A DNA stretch of 14,744 bases from Bdellovibrionales bacterium (GCA_021730855.1 JAKFYM010000230.1:1-14744), one strand, 5' to 3'. Shown: positions 6,593 through 13,658, numbered from the stretch's first letter. Notes: generated by a model from the sequence alone, not told the origin. A program made the numbers and translations.

Positions 6593-7107
6593 GGCTGGTT
6601 CGGCGCAGCCGCGGGGGTCACAAAGCGCGCCGCCACCGCCTTCAACGGTAGCTCAATCGCCCTTTCTTCGATTCCGGCTTTTTCCACCACCTCAAGTGGC
6701 TGCAGCAGAAGAATGCGGGCACAAGTGGCCACGCCCGGGGATTCACAAGCGTAAAAAATCGCCCGCAACTCATAGCTCCCTGCCTCAAGCGGCCCAAGAA
6801 CCACCGTCTCTTGCACTAACTGGCTGTGTTCCAGGCGGGCCACAGGCTGGATGCGCCCATCTGGCTTTTTCTTGCCTAAAAAAAGTTGGTTAGGAAATCC
6901 GGGCGCCAGGTGCAAGCCAGGATCTTCGTGGTATTTCAGCCGCACTCTCCCGCCGCTGCTCACGGTCTCCACCGCCCGCTCATCGGGCACGTCCACAAAT
7001 TTCGGCGCCAAGGCCCGCTTCACTTGCATTAGCACCAGCACGGCAGCAAGGCCGAGCAGGAAGCCACCCAGATAAGCAGGAAATCGACGTTTTATGATTG
7101 GCGCCAC
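6589..7107 (-). CDS. Unrecognised membrane-anchored protein
   Basis: The protein has 172 residues and no family I can name. One N-terminal hydrophobic segment (about 12-27, GGFLLGLAAVLVLM) follows a basic MAPIIKRR stretch, so it is probably an N-in inner-membrane anchor with the rest in the periplasm. The soluble part looks beta-rich, with two cysteines (in YACES and VATCAR) close enough to form a disulfide. The tail is rich in Ala and Pro. The start is GTG, four bases after the stop of the mannosyltransferase-like gene and preceded by GAGG, so the two are probably translated from one message. It meets ugd tail to tail with overlapping stop codons (TAA 6591-6589, TAG 6590-6592). Confidence 0.75.
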   Translation of the reverse strand: MAPIIKRRFPAYLGGFLLGLAAVLVLMQVKRALAPKFVDVPDERAVETVSSGGRVRLKYHEDPGLHLAPGFPNQLFLGKKKPDGRIQPVARLEHSQLVQETVVLGPLEAGSYELRAIFYACESPGVATCARILLLQPLEVVEKAGIEERAIELPLKAVAARFVTPAAAPNQP

Positions 7108-7111
7108 AACC

Positions 7112-7843
7112 TCAGTCGCTCAGCCGCATACCGGCCACTCGCATCATAGCTTCCACCACGATACGTTTAGACATCTTAGACTTACCGCGAGTGCGGTCCT
7201 CAAAAAGAATCGGAAACTCAATCAAGCGAAAGCCCTTCTTCCAAGCACGCCACTTGAGCTCAATTTGAAAGGCATACCCTTCGGAACGCAGACCACTAAT
7301 GTCCACAGCCTCGAGCACCTTGCGCCTCCAGGCATTAAAGCCTCCCGTCATGTCCTGAATCGGCATGCCCAGGATCGCGCGCGCATAGAGGCTTCCCCCA
7401 CGGCTGATCGCCTTGCGGCCCATCCCCCAGTTGCGCACCCCTCCGCCTTCCACATAGCGTGAGCCCACCACCACGTCATGGTCCTTTAGCAGACGCCAAA
7501 ACTCCGGCAAGTAGATCGGGTTATGCGAAAAATCGGCATCCATTTCACAGATCGCCTCAAAACCCCGATCCAAACCCCAGGCAAAGCCCGCTACATAGGC
7601 TTTGCCCAAACCATTTTTCTGCTGACGATGGAGCACAGAAATTCTTGGTTCTTTTTTCGCAAGCTCATCGGCTAGCTGGCCAGTGCCATCGGGAGAGTTG
7701 TCGTCCACTACGAGCACATTCACGGTGTCCACGCCATAGAGATGGGCTTTGGTGTCGACCACTTGAAAGATCGACTCCACAAGCCCCCTCAGGTTCTGGA
7801 TCTCATTATACGTAGGGACGACGATCAGAAATTTCAAAATCAA
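7112..7843 (-). CDS. Polyprenol/dolichol-phosphate mannosyltransferase-like GT2 (DPM1-like)
   Basis: Enzymes of this group transfer mannose or another sugar from a nucleotide donor onto polyprenyl phosphate at the cytoplasmic face of the inner membrane. The protein has about 243 residues. Visible motifs are VVPTYNE (8-14), VDDNSPDGT (46-54), DADFSH (102-107, the metal-binding DXD), GSRY (127-130), DMTGGFNAWRR (164-174) and FEDRTRGKSKM (214-224). All agree closely with bacterial and archaeal DPM1. It lacks the C-terminal membrane GtrA-like or multi-pass extension found in some relatives, so another membrane protein would be needed for flipping. The coordinates take a TTG at 7841-7843. A second TTG two codons in (7835-7837) fits the family opening MKFLIVVPTYNE and has better spacing from GAAAG. 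The gene is 27 bases after ssb. Confidence 0.9.
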   Translation of the reverse strand: MILKFLIVVPTYNEIQNLRGLVESIFQVVDTKAHLYGVDTVNVLVVDDNSPDGTGQLADELAKKEPRISVLHRQQKNGLGKAYVAGFAWGLDRGFEAICEMDADFSHNPIYLPEFWRLLKDHDVVVGSRYVEGGGVRNWGMGRKAISRGGSLYARAILGMPIQDMTGGFNAWRRKVLEAVDISGLRSEGYAFQIELKWRAWKKGFRLIEFPILFEDRTRGKSKMSKRIVVEAMMRVAGMRLSD

Positions 7844-7870
7844 TCACTTTCGTTGGAGAAGCGGAGCGCC

Positions 7871-8314
7871 CTAGAACGGAATCTCGTCCTCAGTAAAGGA
7901 AGATTCCTGCATCGGAGCCGTTGCGGTGGGCTCATGACCATTGGTCATTTGTTCGGAAGCGGAAGCACCCGCATTCGCTTGGGCGTTCGGTCCACCCAGG
8001 AATTGCACAGTAGTGGCCACAATTTCTGTCGTATAGCGCTTGTTTCCGTCTTTATCGTCCCAAGAGCGCGTTTGTAGTCGGCCTTCCACAAAACATTGCC
8101 GGCCCTTGGCCAGATATTTTTCACAAAGCTCCGCTAATTTTCCCCAGACCACCACGCGATGCCATTCCGTGCGTTCTTGGCGCTGCCCACTCTTGTCATT
8201 CCAGTTTTCAGAAGTGGCGAGGTTGAAATTAGCGACAGCAGTTCCAGTATTGGTAAAGCGGATCTCTGGATTATTGCCGAGACGACCGATCAAAAGTACT
8301 TTGTTGACTGACAT
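7871..8314 (-). CDS. ssb: Single-stranded DNA-binding protein
   Basis: This replication and repair protein coats single-stranded DNA as a tetramer. The OB-fold occupies about residues 1-105, with the usual opening MSVNKVLLIGRLGNNPEIR, then NFNLATSENW, EWHRVVVWGKLAE and FVEGRLQTRSW. A Gly/Ala/Ser-rich linker follows, and the last residues DEIPF form the acidic tip that recruits repair proteins. I chose the ATG at 8312-8314 because it follows GGGGG eight bases upstream and gives the canonical N-terminus; an extension of eight residues to 8338 would add an atypical lead. Length is 147 residues. It lies between a membrane zinc-ribbon gene and a glycosyltransferase on the same strand. Confidence 0.96.
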   Translation of the reverse strand: MSVNKVLLIGRLGNNPEIRFTNTGTAVANFNLATSENWNDKSGQRQERTEWHRVVVWGKLAELCEKYLAKGRQCFVEGRLQTRSWDDKDGNKRYTTEIVATTVQFLGGPNAQANAGASASEQMTNGHEPTATAPMQESSFTEDEIPF

Positions 8315-8363
8315 ATATATTTCCCCCATTTTCGGCAAGCGAACCTAATGTTTTGGATATGGA

Positions 8364-8393
8364 ACCTTAATGGGGGGTCAGCAATGAAGTCAA
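8364..8393 (-). promoter_or_regulatory. Candidate ssb promoter
   Basis: On the minus strand, TTGACT (complement of 8388-8393) is separated by 18 bases from TAAGGT (complement of 8364-8369). The -35 box is near consensus; the -10 is only fair. It begins at the stop codon of the upstream gene and would give ssb a leader of about 40 bases, allowing expression independent of that gene. Confidence 0.4.
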
Positions 8394-8884
8394 GGAGCTC
8401 GAGTTGTAGAGGGAGGCAGGCCAGAAGTTTTTTCGTCCTTAGCGGCGGCCTGATTAGTAGCGGCAATGCCTTCTAAGTCTCCGACTTCTTTTGTCTTATA
8501 ATTCCGAAGTTTCTTACCGAGGAAAAGATTCTCTTCGCCAATGCGCTTTTCCCAATGCTCGCGCAAAGCTTTACGCGCCTTGTGCACATCCTGTCGATAC
8601 AGGAAGGGATCAAAGCCGCAGCTTCGACAAACTAGGGCATCCCTTTTACGCAGGCGGTAGAAAAACTCAAAGGCCCCCCAGAAGAGGAAGTAAAGACTAA
8701 GGCCTTTGAGGCCAAAAACTGGCCAAAAGAGATAGACGATGGCCAGCGTTCCCACGACCAACTGGAAGTGATGCTGCCATTTCACGCGCTTGATCGTATT
8801 GGTGCTTTGGTGCACGCGGCAAAGTGGACAAAAAAAGTGCAGCTTCCCTGCTCGATAAAAATGAAAATCATTTCCAGACGCCAT
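8390..8884 (-). CDS. Conserved-looking two-TM protein with paired CxxC zinc knuckles
   Basis: I do not recognise a named family. The protein has 164 residues from an ATG at 8882-8884, which has GAGGGGG five bases upstream; a longer frame to 8932 would run through the promoter. Two CxxC pairs, CPLC (19-22) and CRSC (86-89), flank a hydrophobic hairpin of two helices (about 40-58 and 61-76). If both pairs lie on the same side, as an even number of helices allows, they could form one zinc ribbon. The part after the second pair is highly charged (KARKALREHWEKR) and probably cytoplasmic and helical. The final 30 residues are low-complexity Ala/Thr/Pro. It could be a membrane-tethered adaptor, but no function is shown. 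It is upstream of ssb on the same strand. Confidence 0.8.
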   Translation of the reverse strand: MASGNDFHFYRAGKLHFFCPLCRVHQSTNTIKRVKWQHHFQLVVGTLAIVYLFWPVFGLKGLSLYFLFWGAFEFFYRLRKRDALVCRSCGFDPFLYRQDVHKARKALREHWEKRIGEENLFLGKKLRNYKTKEVGDLEGIAATNQAAAKDEKTSGLPPSTTRAP

Positions 8885-8904
8885 CCTGGCCCCCTCGTCT
8901 CTAC

Positions 8905-8934
8905 AGTATAAATCCCCTTTCCCCCCAGACACAA
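8905..8934 (-). promoter_or_regulatory. Candidate promoter of the zinc-ribbon membrane protein gene
   Basis: On the minus strand, TTGTGT (complement of 8929-8934) and TATACT (complement of 8905-8910) are 18 bases apart. Transcription would begin about 15-20 bases before the ATG at 8884, just upstream of its GAGGGGG ribosome site. This excludes the longer reading frame that starts at 8932. Confidence 0.55.
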
Positions 8935-8960
8935 AGGCGATTTTGTTTCTTCCCCTTTTA

Positions 8961-8989
8961 GTGACTATTTTAGCGACCCACTCTAGTAT
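8961..8989 (+). promoter_or_regulatory. Candidate promoter of the beta-barrel/lipoprotein pair, possibly leaderless
   Basis: GTGACT (8961-8966) and TAGTAT (8984-8989) are 17 bases apart, and each matches four of six consensus positions. The start point expected seven bases after the -10 box falls on the A of the ATG at 8996, and no Shine-Dalgarno is visible before that ATG. Together these suggest a leaderless message. Confidence 0.45.
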
Positions 8990-8995
8990 TTATTT

Positions 8996-9556
8996 ATGTC
9001 TCGCTTGCATATGCTTTCTATACTCTTGTTTTTCCTATTCATTGCCCCTGCCCAGGCCAACTTTGGCTTCCATGCGGGAAGCCACTTCGGCTATGGCCGC
9101 ATCTCCGGCGAGGATGCCTTGATCCCCGCCAGGGATATGGGCACCTTCGATCTACAGTTTATGCCCGGGTACCGTTTAGGCGCCGGCTTGATGGTCGGAA
9201 TGCTCCTCGACTACCGTTTTATGAGCCAGCTGGAAGAAAACGGCAGCCAAACCACCGATTTCAGTGGGCGCGGCTTTCTCACGGGGGCGGGCATTTCCTA
9301 TGAGCCTGGTCTGATCAAAGCGCTTTTCAGCTATAACCTGCAGGCCCGCCACTATCTCTCCGGCCCCGACACCACCTATAGCGGCTCGGGCTTCACCTTG
9401 CTTTTTGGGTATGAATTCCTACCAAGCTTTTTTACGGATCTGGAATATGTGAGCACCACCTACAATGCGGTGGAAATAGATGGAGTGCCGGCCCCCTTAG
9501 GCACAAATACCATTCATCACTGGAACATTGGGATCGGCATTTCTTATAGCTACTAA
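8996..9556 (+). CDS. Small outer-membrane beta-barrel protein
   Basis: The protein has 186 residues. A Sec signal peptide (SRLHMLSILLFFLFIAP, cleavage expected after AQA at residue 21) is followed by alternating polar and hydrophobic strands rich in Gly, Tyr and Phe. Strands are visible around GFHAGSHFGYG, YRLGAGLMVGMLLDYRF, RGFLTGAGISYE, LIKALFSYNLQARHYL, SGFTLLFGYEFL and FTDLEYVSTTY. The final HHWNIGIGISYSY ends in an aromatic residue, the usual signal for the BAM machinery. The size suits an eight-stranded OmpA-like or OmpW-like barrel; the exact family is not clear. The ATG lacks a Shine-Dalgarno (see the promoter entry). It lies nine bases before a lipoprotein gene, almost certainly on the same transcript. 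Confidence 0.85.
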   Translation: MSRLHMLSILLFFLFIAPAQANFGFHAGSHFGYGRISGEDALIPARDMGTFDLQFMPGYRLGAGLMVGMLLDYRFMSQLEENGSQTTDFSGRGFLTGAGISYEPGLIKALFSYNLQARHYLSGPDTTYSGSGFTLLFGYEFLPSFFTDLEYVSTTYNAVEIDGVPAPLGTNTIHHWNIGIGISYSY

Positions 9557-9565
9557 GGGAGTCAG

Positions 9566-10474
9566 ATGATGAACAAAATGCTTTTCCTTTTTGCCCCCCT
9601 TCTCCTGATTAGCTGCGGAAAGTTCGAGGAAAAATTTGGTCGCCTCTCGGGAGACACCACTACGGTTCACCTACAAGCCGGCAATGCTTCTCCTCTTGCG
9701 GCCCTGGAGCTCTATGGTCGTATTGGCGTTTACCTCGTGGGCGAAAATGGAAATCCCTTTAGCACCAATGTCTTCCTCCGCGACCGTTTCGAAACAGTCA
9801 GCTTGCAGGTGCCGAACGGCTCCTACCGCATCTACGCCGTCGGATGGGACGGCGACAACAGTGGTGCCTGCTCAAACCCCGTGAATTGCAGCCCTATGCA
9901 GAGCCAAACCCGCTGCACCCCGCTCTCTGGGCATTTGGTCACTCTTTCCGGCGGATCTGCCACCGTACCGCTCGTACTCGACGACGATAGCTGCAGCCCC
10001 ACGCTCAATAGCGTATTTTCCGAGGGTGCTTCCGCCCTCACCTCCCTGAAGCCCTTGCACGTCAAGCTTTGCACCTCTGCCTCTAGCATGCCCTCTTGTA
10101 CTGGGCCTTCCTCCACTAACTACGATGTGAAAATGGAGGCCGTCGGCTACGTGCGCACGGGTGGAAATATGCAGGTGCTGGAAAACAACACCTTTCAAAT
10201 CGGCTGCGCGACCGCAATGTTCTCTACCCCCGGCGCACAGACCGCAAAGAATTTTCCGACTGGATCTCCCAGTGCTGCACACAAGCCCTTTGCCTATCGG
10301 TTTAAAGTTTATTCTTCGAACAATGCCACTTGCACCGGCACTCTCCTTGGCGAATATCTTTTCCCTGTCGGGCTCGCCAATTTTGCGCAGAGCCCTGGAG
10401 CCAGCACGACCAATTTTACCTACGATAATTCCGCAGGATCACATGCGGCCGTCTACCTGAAAGGTCCTTTCTAG
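9566..10474 (+). CDS. Cysteine-rich lipoprotein of unknown function
   Basis: The protein has 302 residues. The leader MNKMLFLFAPLLLISC gives a lipobox LISC with Cys17 as the lipidated residue, so it should be anchored in the envelope. Residue 18 is Gly, not Asp, so export to the outer membrane is expected if E. coli rules hold. The mature part has eight cysteines (102, 108, 117, 143, 169, 178, 214 and 256), enough for four disulfides, and is rich in Ser, Thr, Gly and Asn. The stretch ETVSLQVPNGSYRIYAVGWDG resembles the carboxypeptidase-regulatory/transthyretin-like beta-sandwich found in secreted proteins, but this is a weak impression. Two ATGs follow GGGAG; the second (9569) has better spacing. 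It is paired with the upstream barrel gene. Confidence 0.85.
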   Translation: MMNKMLFLFAPLLLISCGKFEEKFGRLSGDTTTVHLQAGNASPLAALELYGRIGVYLVGENGNPFSTNVFLRDRFETVSLQVPNGSYRIYAVGWDGDNSGACSNPVNCSPMQSQTRCTPLSGHLVTLSGGSATVPLVLDDDSCSPTLNSVFSEGASALTSLKPLHVKLCTSASSMPSCTGPSSTNYDVKMEAVGYVRTGGNMQVLENNTFQIGCATAMFSTPGAQTAKNFPTGSPSAAHKPFAYRFKVYSSNNATCTGTLLGEYLFPVGLANFAQSPGASTTNFTYDNSAGSHAAVYLKGPF

Positions 10475-10974
10475 GAACCTCGGCTATTTTTCTGGGCCCA
10501 ATTTTCCATAGCGCCCTTCCCAATGGTCGGATGAAAAAATCTTGTCCTCGGAAAACGGACCGGCCCCTCCTAGATTCTCTAGGGGGGCGGCTGGGTAGGA
10601 GAAAGTAGCGGAGAAAAGAAGCGGATTTTATGAAATCAAACAACTGCGCCATAGCTAACGTACAACATTCGCAGAAAACCTAATTACAAGCTTCGTGCCA
10701 AGTGCAGAAGAATCACTAAGTACTGAATTTTCTTAGTTATGAAATTAATACATTGTGCCAAAAGCACCATTTTCTCCCTGACTGGTGGCAAGATTCTCTG
10801 CTTTTTCACTATATTTTTTTCATTATTGGCGAGAACGACACTGGGATTATTTTCAGTGTTTGAGCTTCCGGCTCATTCCTTTGCTTCGACGAGAAATCAC
10901 AAAAGCCATTCGTATCCACCCACCACACGCCGCGTAACTGTCTGAATTCCCTCCACAAGACCCGCCATCCCGTC
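10475..10974. other. Half-kilobase gap with one clear hairpin and no convincing gene
   Basis: A strong inverted repeat, CCTAGA-TTC-TCTAGG with outer C-run/G-run pairing, spans about 10563-10588. It is not followed by a T-run on the plus strand, so it is not a standard terminator. A weaker hairpin, AGGTCCT/AGGAACCT, straddles the lipoprotein stop codon (10462-10480) and has a T-run a few bases later; it may end that transcript. From about 10650 to 10920 the sequence is noticeably richer in A and T than its surroundings. A 68-codon frame at 10739-10945 has one hydrophobic stretch but no ribosome binding site. The stretch could hold a small RNA or a decayed gene; I cannot show either. Confidence 0.5.
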
Positions 10975-10980
10975 TATGAT
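10952..10980 (+). promoter_or_regulatory. Candidate promoter of the DsbA-like lipoprotein/pyruvate kinase pair
   Basis: TCCACA (10952-10957) and TATGAT (10975-10980) are 17 bases apart. A start near 10987 would give a leader of about 34 bases to the GTG at 11021, with its GGAGG at 11010-11014. It makes the earlier in-frame ATGs at 10976-10981 unlikely starts. Confidence 0.45.
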
Positions 10981-11020
10981 GGTCGGTACCCGCAGAAATT
11001 GCTTATTTTGGAGGCCCCTC

Positions 11021-12061
11021 GTGACCCATCAATTGAAGTTTCCTTTCTTTATTCCCCTGCTTGCCCTGGCTGTCGCTGGCTGCACGCAAAATGGCCCGGC
11101 CGCTAATGATTCTGGCATTCACTACACCAAGAAAGACAATGCCGACCAAGCCGTAGCCGCCAAATTCAATGGCAAAGACATCACCATGGAAGAGCTCGAA
11201 AAAAGCAGCCCGGAAATCTATGCTGCCCGCCTTGGTGTTTACAAAGCCCAGAAAAATGCTTTGGATGATTTTGTTCGCAATTCCGTGATTGAGGATATGG
11301 CCAAAAAAGCCAGCCTGAGCAACGAAGAGTTCACCAAAAAAGAAATGGAATCGGCTAAGAAAAAGATTTCCGACAAAGAAGTGGAAGCATTCCTAAAGGC
11401 CCGCAATGTTCCCGACACCAGCAAAGTGCCGCCAGAAGTGAGAGACCAAGTGCGTGGCCTCCTGCATATGCAAAAACTGGTAGCGAATGCGACTAAGGGC
11501 AATTCCGTAGAACTCTATTTGAAGCGTCCACGCGCAGCGCCCATCGAATTCAAAACCGAAGGCGATCCCATGTGGGGAAATGCTGATGCACCCATCACGA
11601 TCATCGAGTACGCAGATTTCCAATGCTACTATTGCGGTAAAGCCAAGCCCACGCTCGCCGAGCTGAAAAAAACCTACGGCAAAAAATTGCGCATCATTTA
11701 TAAGCATTACCCGCTACCTGGCCATGCGGAAGCGCGTCCTGCAGCGGAAGCTTCGATGTGCGTGAACGAGCAAGGCTCTGATAAATTCTGGAAGTTTCAC
11801 GACGCTCTCTACGACAACCAGAAGGCCTGGACCAAAGACGACTTCAAGGAGTTCGCTAAAAAGGCAGGCGTATCGGACATGAAAAAGTTCGAGGAGTGTT
11901 ATGACGGCAAGAAGTACGCCGAGCACATCAACACCACCATGGCTGAAGCACAAAAATTGGGCGTGAATTCCACTCCCTCTTTCTTCGTGAATAGCCACCT
12001 TGTTCAAGGCGCTCAAGACGTCGGTGAGTTCCGTGAAATCATCGACGAATCTCTCAACTAA
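11021..12061 (+). CDS. Lipoprotein with SurA-N-like region and DsbA-family thioredoxin domain
   Basis: The protein has 346 residues. I start it at GTG 11021 because GGAGG lies six bases upstream and the result is a clean lipoprotein leader, MTHQLKFPFFIPLLALAVAGC, with lipidated Cys21. An earlier start at 10976 would add 15 unlikely residues. Residues about 45-165 are helical and charged (AAKFNGKDITMEELEKSS onwards), resembling the SurA/PrsA N-terminal chaperone segment; no PPIase domain follows. The C-terminal part from about 180 is a DsbA-like thioredoxin fold with EYADFQCYYC: the active site is CYYC (202-205), with the cis-proline at 319 in NSTPSFF. It should make or shuffle disulfides in periplasmic proteins while tethered to a membrane. 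Two more cysteines (247, 293) lie in the inserted helical domain. Pyruvate kinase follows two bases later. Confidence 0.9.
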   Translation: MTHQLKFPFFIPLLALAVAGCTQNGPAANDSGIHYTKKDNADQAVAAKFNGKDITMEELEKSSPEIYAARLGVYKAQKNALDDFVRNSVIEDMAKKASLSNEEFTKKEMESAKKKISDKEVEAFLKARNVPDTSKVPPEVRDQVRGLLHMQKLVANATKGNSVELYLKRPRAAPIEFKTEGDPMWGNADAPITIIEYADFQCYYCGKAKPTLAELKKTYGKKLRIIYKHYPLPGHAEARPAAEASMCVNEQGSDKFWKFHDALYDNQKAWTKDDFKEFAKKAGVSDMKKFEECYDGKKYAEHINTTMAEAQKLGVNSTPSFFVNSHLVQGAQDVGEFREIIDESLN

Positions 12062-12063
12062 AG

Positions 12064-13518
12064 ATGCGAAGGGCTAAGATCGTTTGCACCCTTGGCCCCG
12101 CTTCTGCCAACCCCAGTATGTTGCGAGAGCTCATGCGCAAGGGGATGGACGTTGCGCGCCTCAATTGTAGCCACAGCTCTCACGAGTCCCTCACCAAAAT
12201 GGTGCAGCTCGTGCGCGAAGCCAGCGAAGAGCTGGCTCGCCCTGTGGCCATTCTTCTGGACCTACAAGGCCCCAAGATCCGTATCGGTGTTTTTCCCGAC
12301 GGTCCGGTGATGCTCAAAATAGGAGACAAGATCTCCATCACCACCGACGAGACTCAGTCCTGCACCGCCACCCGCCTTTCCACCACGTATAAGCAGCTCA
12401 TCGACGACGTGAAGCCCGGTGACCGCATTTTGCTCGACGATGGCAATATCGAACTGCGTGTCCTCGGAATAGAAAACGGAGAAGTCCAAACGGAAGTTGC
12501 TTTTGGCGGCCCGCTTTCCAGCAAAAAAGGCATGAACCTTCCGGGCGTAAAAACCTCGATTCCCAGCCTGACGGAAAAAGACAAAGCCGACCTCTTGCAT
12601 GGCCTCGAACTCAATGTGGACTATGTGGCCTTGTCTTTCGTGCGCTACCCTTCAGACGTACGTGATGTGCAGCAGCTCATCCACTCCCAATTAAAAAACG
12701 TTCCCGTCATCGCCAAGATCGAAAAACCTGAGGCGATCAAAAATATCGACGACATTATCGCCGTGGCAGATGGCGTGATGGTGGCACGTGGAGACATGGC
12801 GGTGGAAATTTCACCGCAAATGGTCCCCAGCGCCCAAAAAATGATCATTCAAAAATGCAATGTGGCTGGATTGCCCGTGATCCTCGCCACCCAGATGCTG
12901 GAGAGCATGATCGATCACGCTCGGCCCACGCGCGCCGAAGCCTCCGATGTGGCCAACGCCATCTTTGATGGAGCCGATGCCCTCATGCTTTCGGCAGAAA
13001 CGGCTTCCGGTAAGCACCCCGCACAGGTGGTGCAAATCATGACCGACATCATCAAGCAGGCGGAGAAAGATAGGGAAGCCCTTAAGGTACGCGAGCCCGA
13101 CTCTCCCCCCATCATTTCCATTCCCGATGCGATCGAACATGCGGCCTCGGAAATTGCCTTGAATACGGGAGCCAAAGCGATCGTTTGCGTGACCAATTCT
13201 GGAAAAGCCGCCCAAGCGATCTCTAAATATCGCCCAAAGGTTCCCGTCTTTGCGATCACCGACAGACGGGAAGTCTTGCAACGCCTGGCTCTCATCTGGG
13301 GCGTAAAAGGTGTGCTCATTCCCAAGCCGCTCCCTGAAGTGGATGCGATCGCCCTGGCCGAGCAATCGGTCATGAAGTGGTGGAATACCTATTTGGTTCC
13401 CGCTCTACGGCCCCTGCAGAAGGGCGATCTCATGATCATGACCATCGGAATCCCCACTATGGTTCGCGCTAAGACCAATACGGTCATTGCCCATGTCGTC
13501 AAAGGTCACTATCCTTAG
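12064..13518 (+). CDS. pyk: Pyruvate kinase
   Basis: This glycolytic enzyme converts phosphoenolpyruvate and ADP to pyruvate and ATP. The protein has 484 residues, a normal length. Recognisable parts are RRAKIVCTLGPAS (2-14), ARLNCSH (31-37), LLDLQGPKIRIG (64-75, start of the B domain), the signature VIAKIEKPEAI (215-225) with catalytic Lys219, ARGDMAVEI (241-249) for metal binding, and ATQMLESM and ARPTRAEASDVANAIFDGAD for the substrate and activation regions. The C-terminal effector domain is complete and ends VIAHVVKGHYP. The ATG is two bases after the stop of the DsbA-like gene and has no clear Shine-Dalgarno, so translation may be coupled to that gene. I see no strong terminator after it. 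Confidence 0.97.
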   Translation: MRRAKIVCTLGPASANPSMLRELMRKGMDVARLNCSHSSHESLTKMVQLVREASEELARPVAILLDLQGPKIRIGVFPDGPVMLKIGDKISITTDETQSCTATRLSTTYKQLIDDVKPGDRILLDDGNIELRVLGIENGEVQTEVAFGGPLSSKKGMNLPGVKTSIPSLTEKDKADLLHGLELNVDYVALSFVRYPSDVRDVQQLIHSQLKNVPVIAKIEKPEAIKNIDDIIAVADGVMVARGDMAVEISPQMVPSAQKMIIQKCNVAGLPVILATQMLESMIDHARPTRAEASDVANAIFDGADALMLSAETASGKHPAQVVQIMTDIIKQAEKDREALKVREPDSPPIISIPDAIEHAASEIALNTGAKAIVCVTNSGKAAQAISKYRPKVPVFAITDRREVLQRLALIWGVKGVLIPKPLPEVDAIALAEQSVMKWWNTYLVPALRPLQKGDLMIMTIGIPTMVRAKTNTVIAHVVKGHYP

Positions 13519-13629
13519 CGCCAGGGCTTCGGGTCGGTCAAAAATAACCTCATTATTTCAATAGGTTAAGCCAGATAGCCCAGCTCTTTCCAGCCTCTTA
13601 CTTTTTGCCCCCCAAGAGGGCATAATACA

Positions 13630-13658
13630 TTGACTTCTTTGATCAACTAATGTAAAAC
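13630..13658 (+). promoter_or_regulatory. Candidate promoter of the secreted TIKI-like protein gene
   Basis: TTGACT (13630-13635) and TAAAAC (13653-13658) are exactly 17 bases apart. A start near 13665 would give a leader of about 37 bases, ending in GGAG five bases before the ATG. Just upstream, TGCCC/GGGCA around 13606-13622 can form a hairpin; it has no following T-run, so it is not a typical terminator for pyk. Confidence 0.6.

Noticed and set aside
8315..8338. Eight-residue N-terminal extension of SSB
   Set aside because: The ATG at 8314 has a strong purine-rich ribosome site and gives the canonical SSB opening. The extension would place that site inside the coding sequence.
8885..8932. 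Sixteen-residue extension of the zinc-ribbon membrane protein
   Set aside because: It overlaps the likely -35 and -10 boxes, and the ATG at 8884 has a good ribosome site.
10739..10945. 68-codon frame with a hydrophobic segment
   Set aside because: There is no ribosome binding site or clear promoter, and the C-terminal half has odd composition. It is possible as a small membrane protein but unsupported.
10976..11020. Upstream ATG starts for the DsbA-like lipoprotein
   Set aside because: They lie inside the likely -10 box and would put 15 extra residues before a standard lipoprotein leader. GTG at 11021 has GGAGG at proper distance.
12811..13373. Minus-strand frames of 184 and 152 codons opposite pyruvate kinase
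   Set aside because: They are antisense shadows of a highly conserved gene, with no protein family features.
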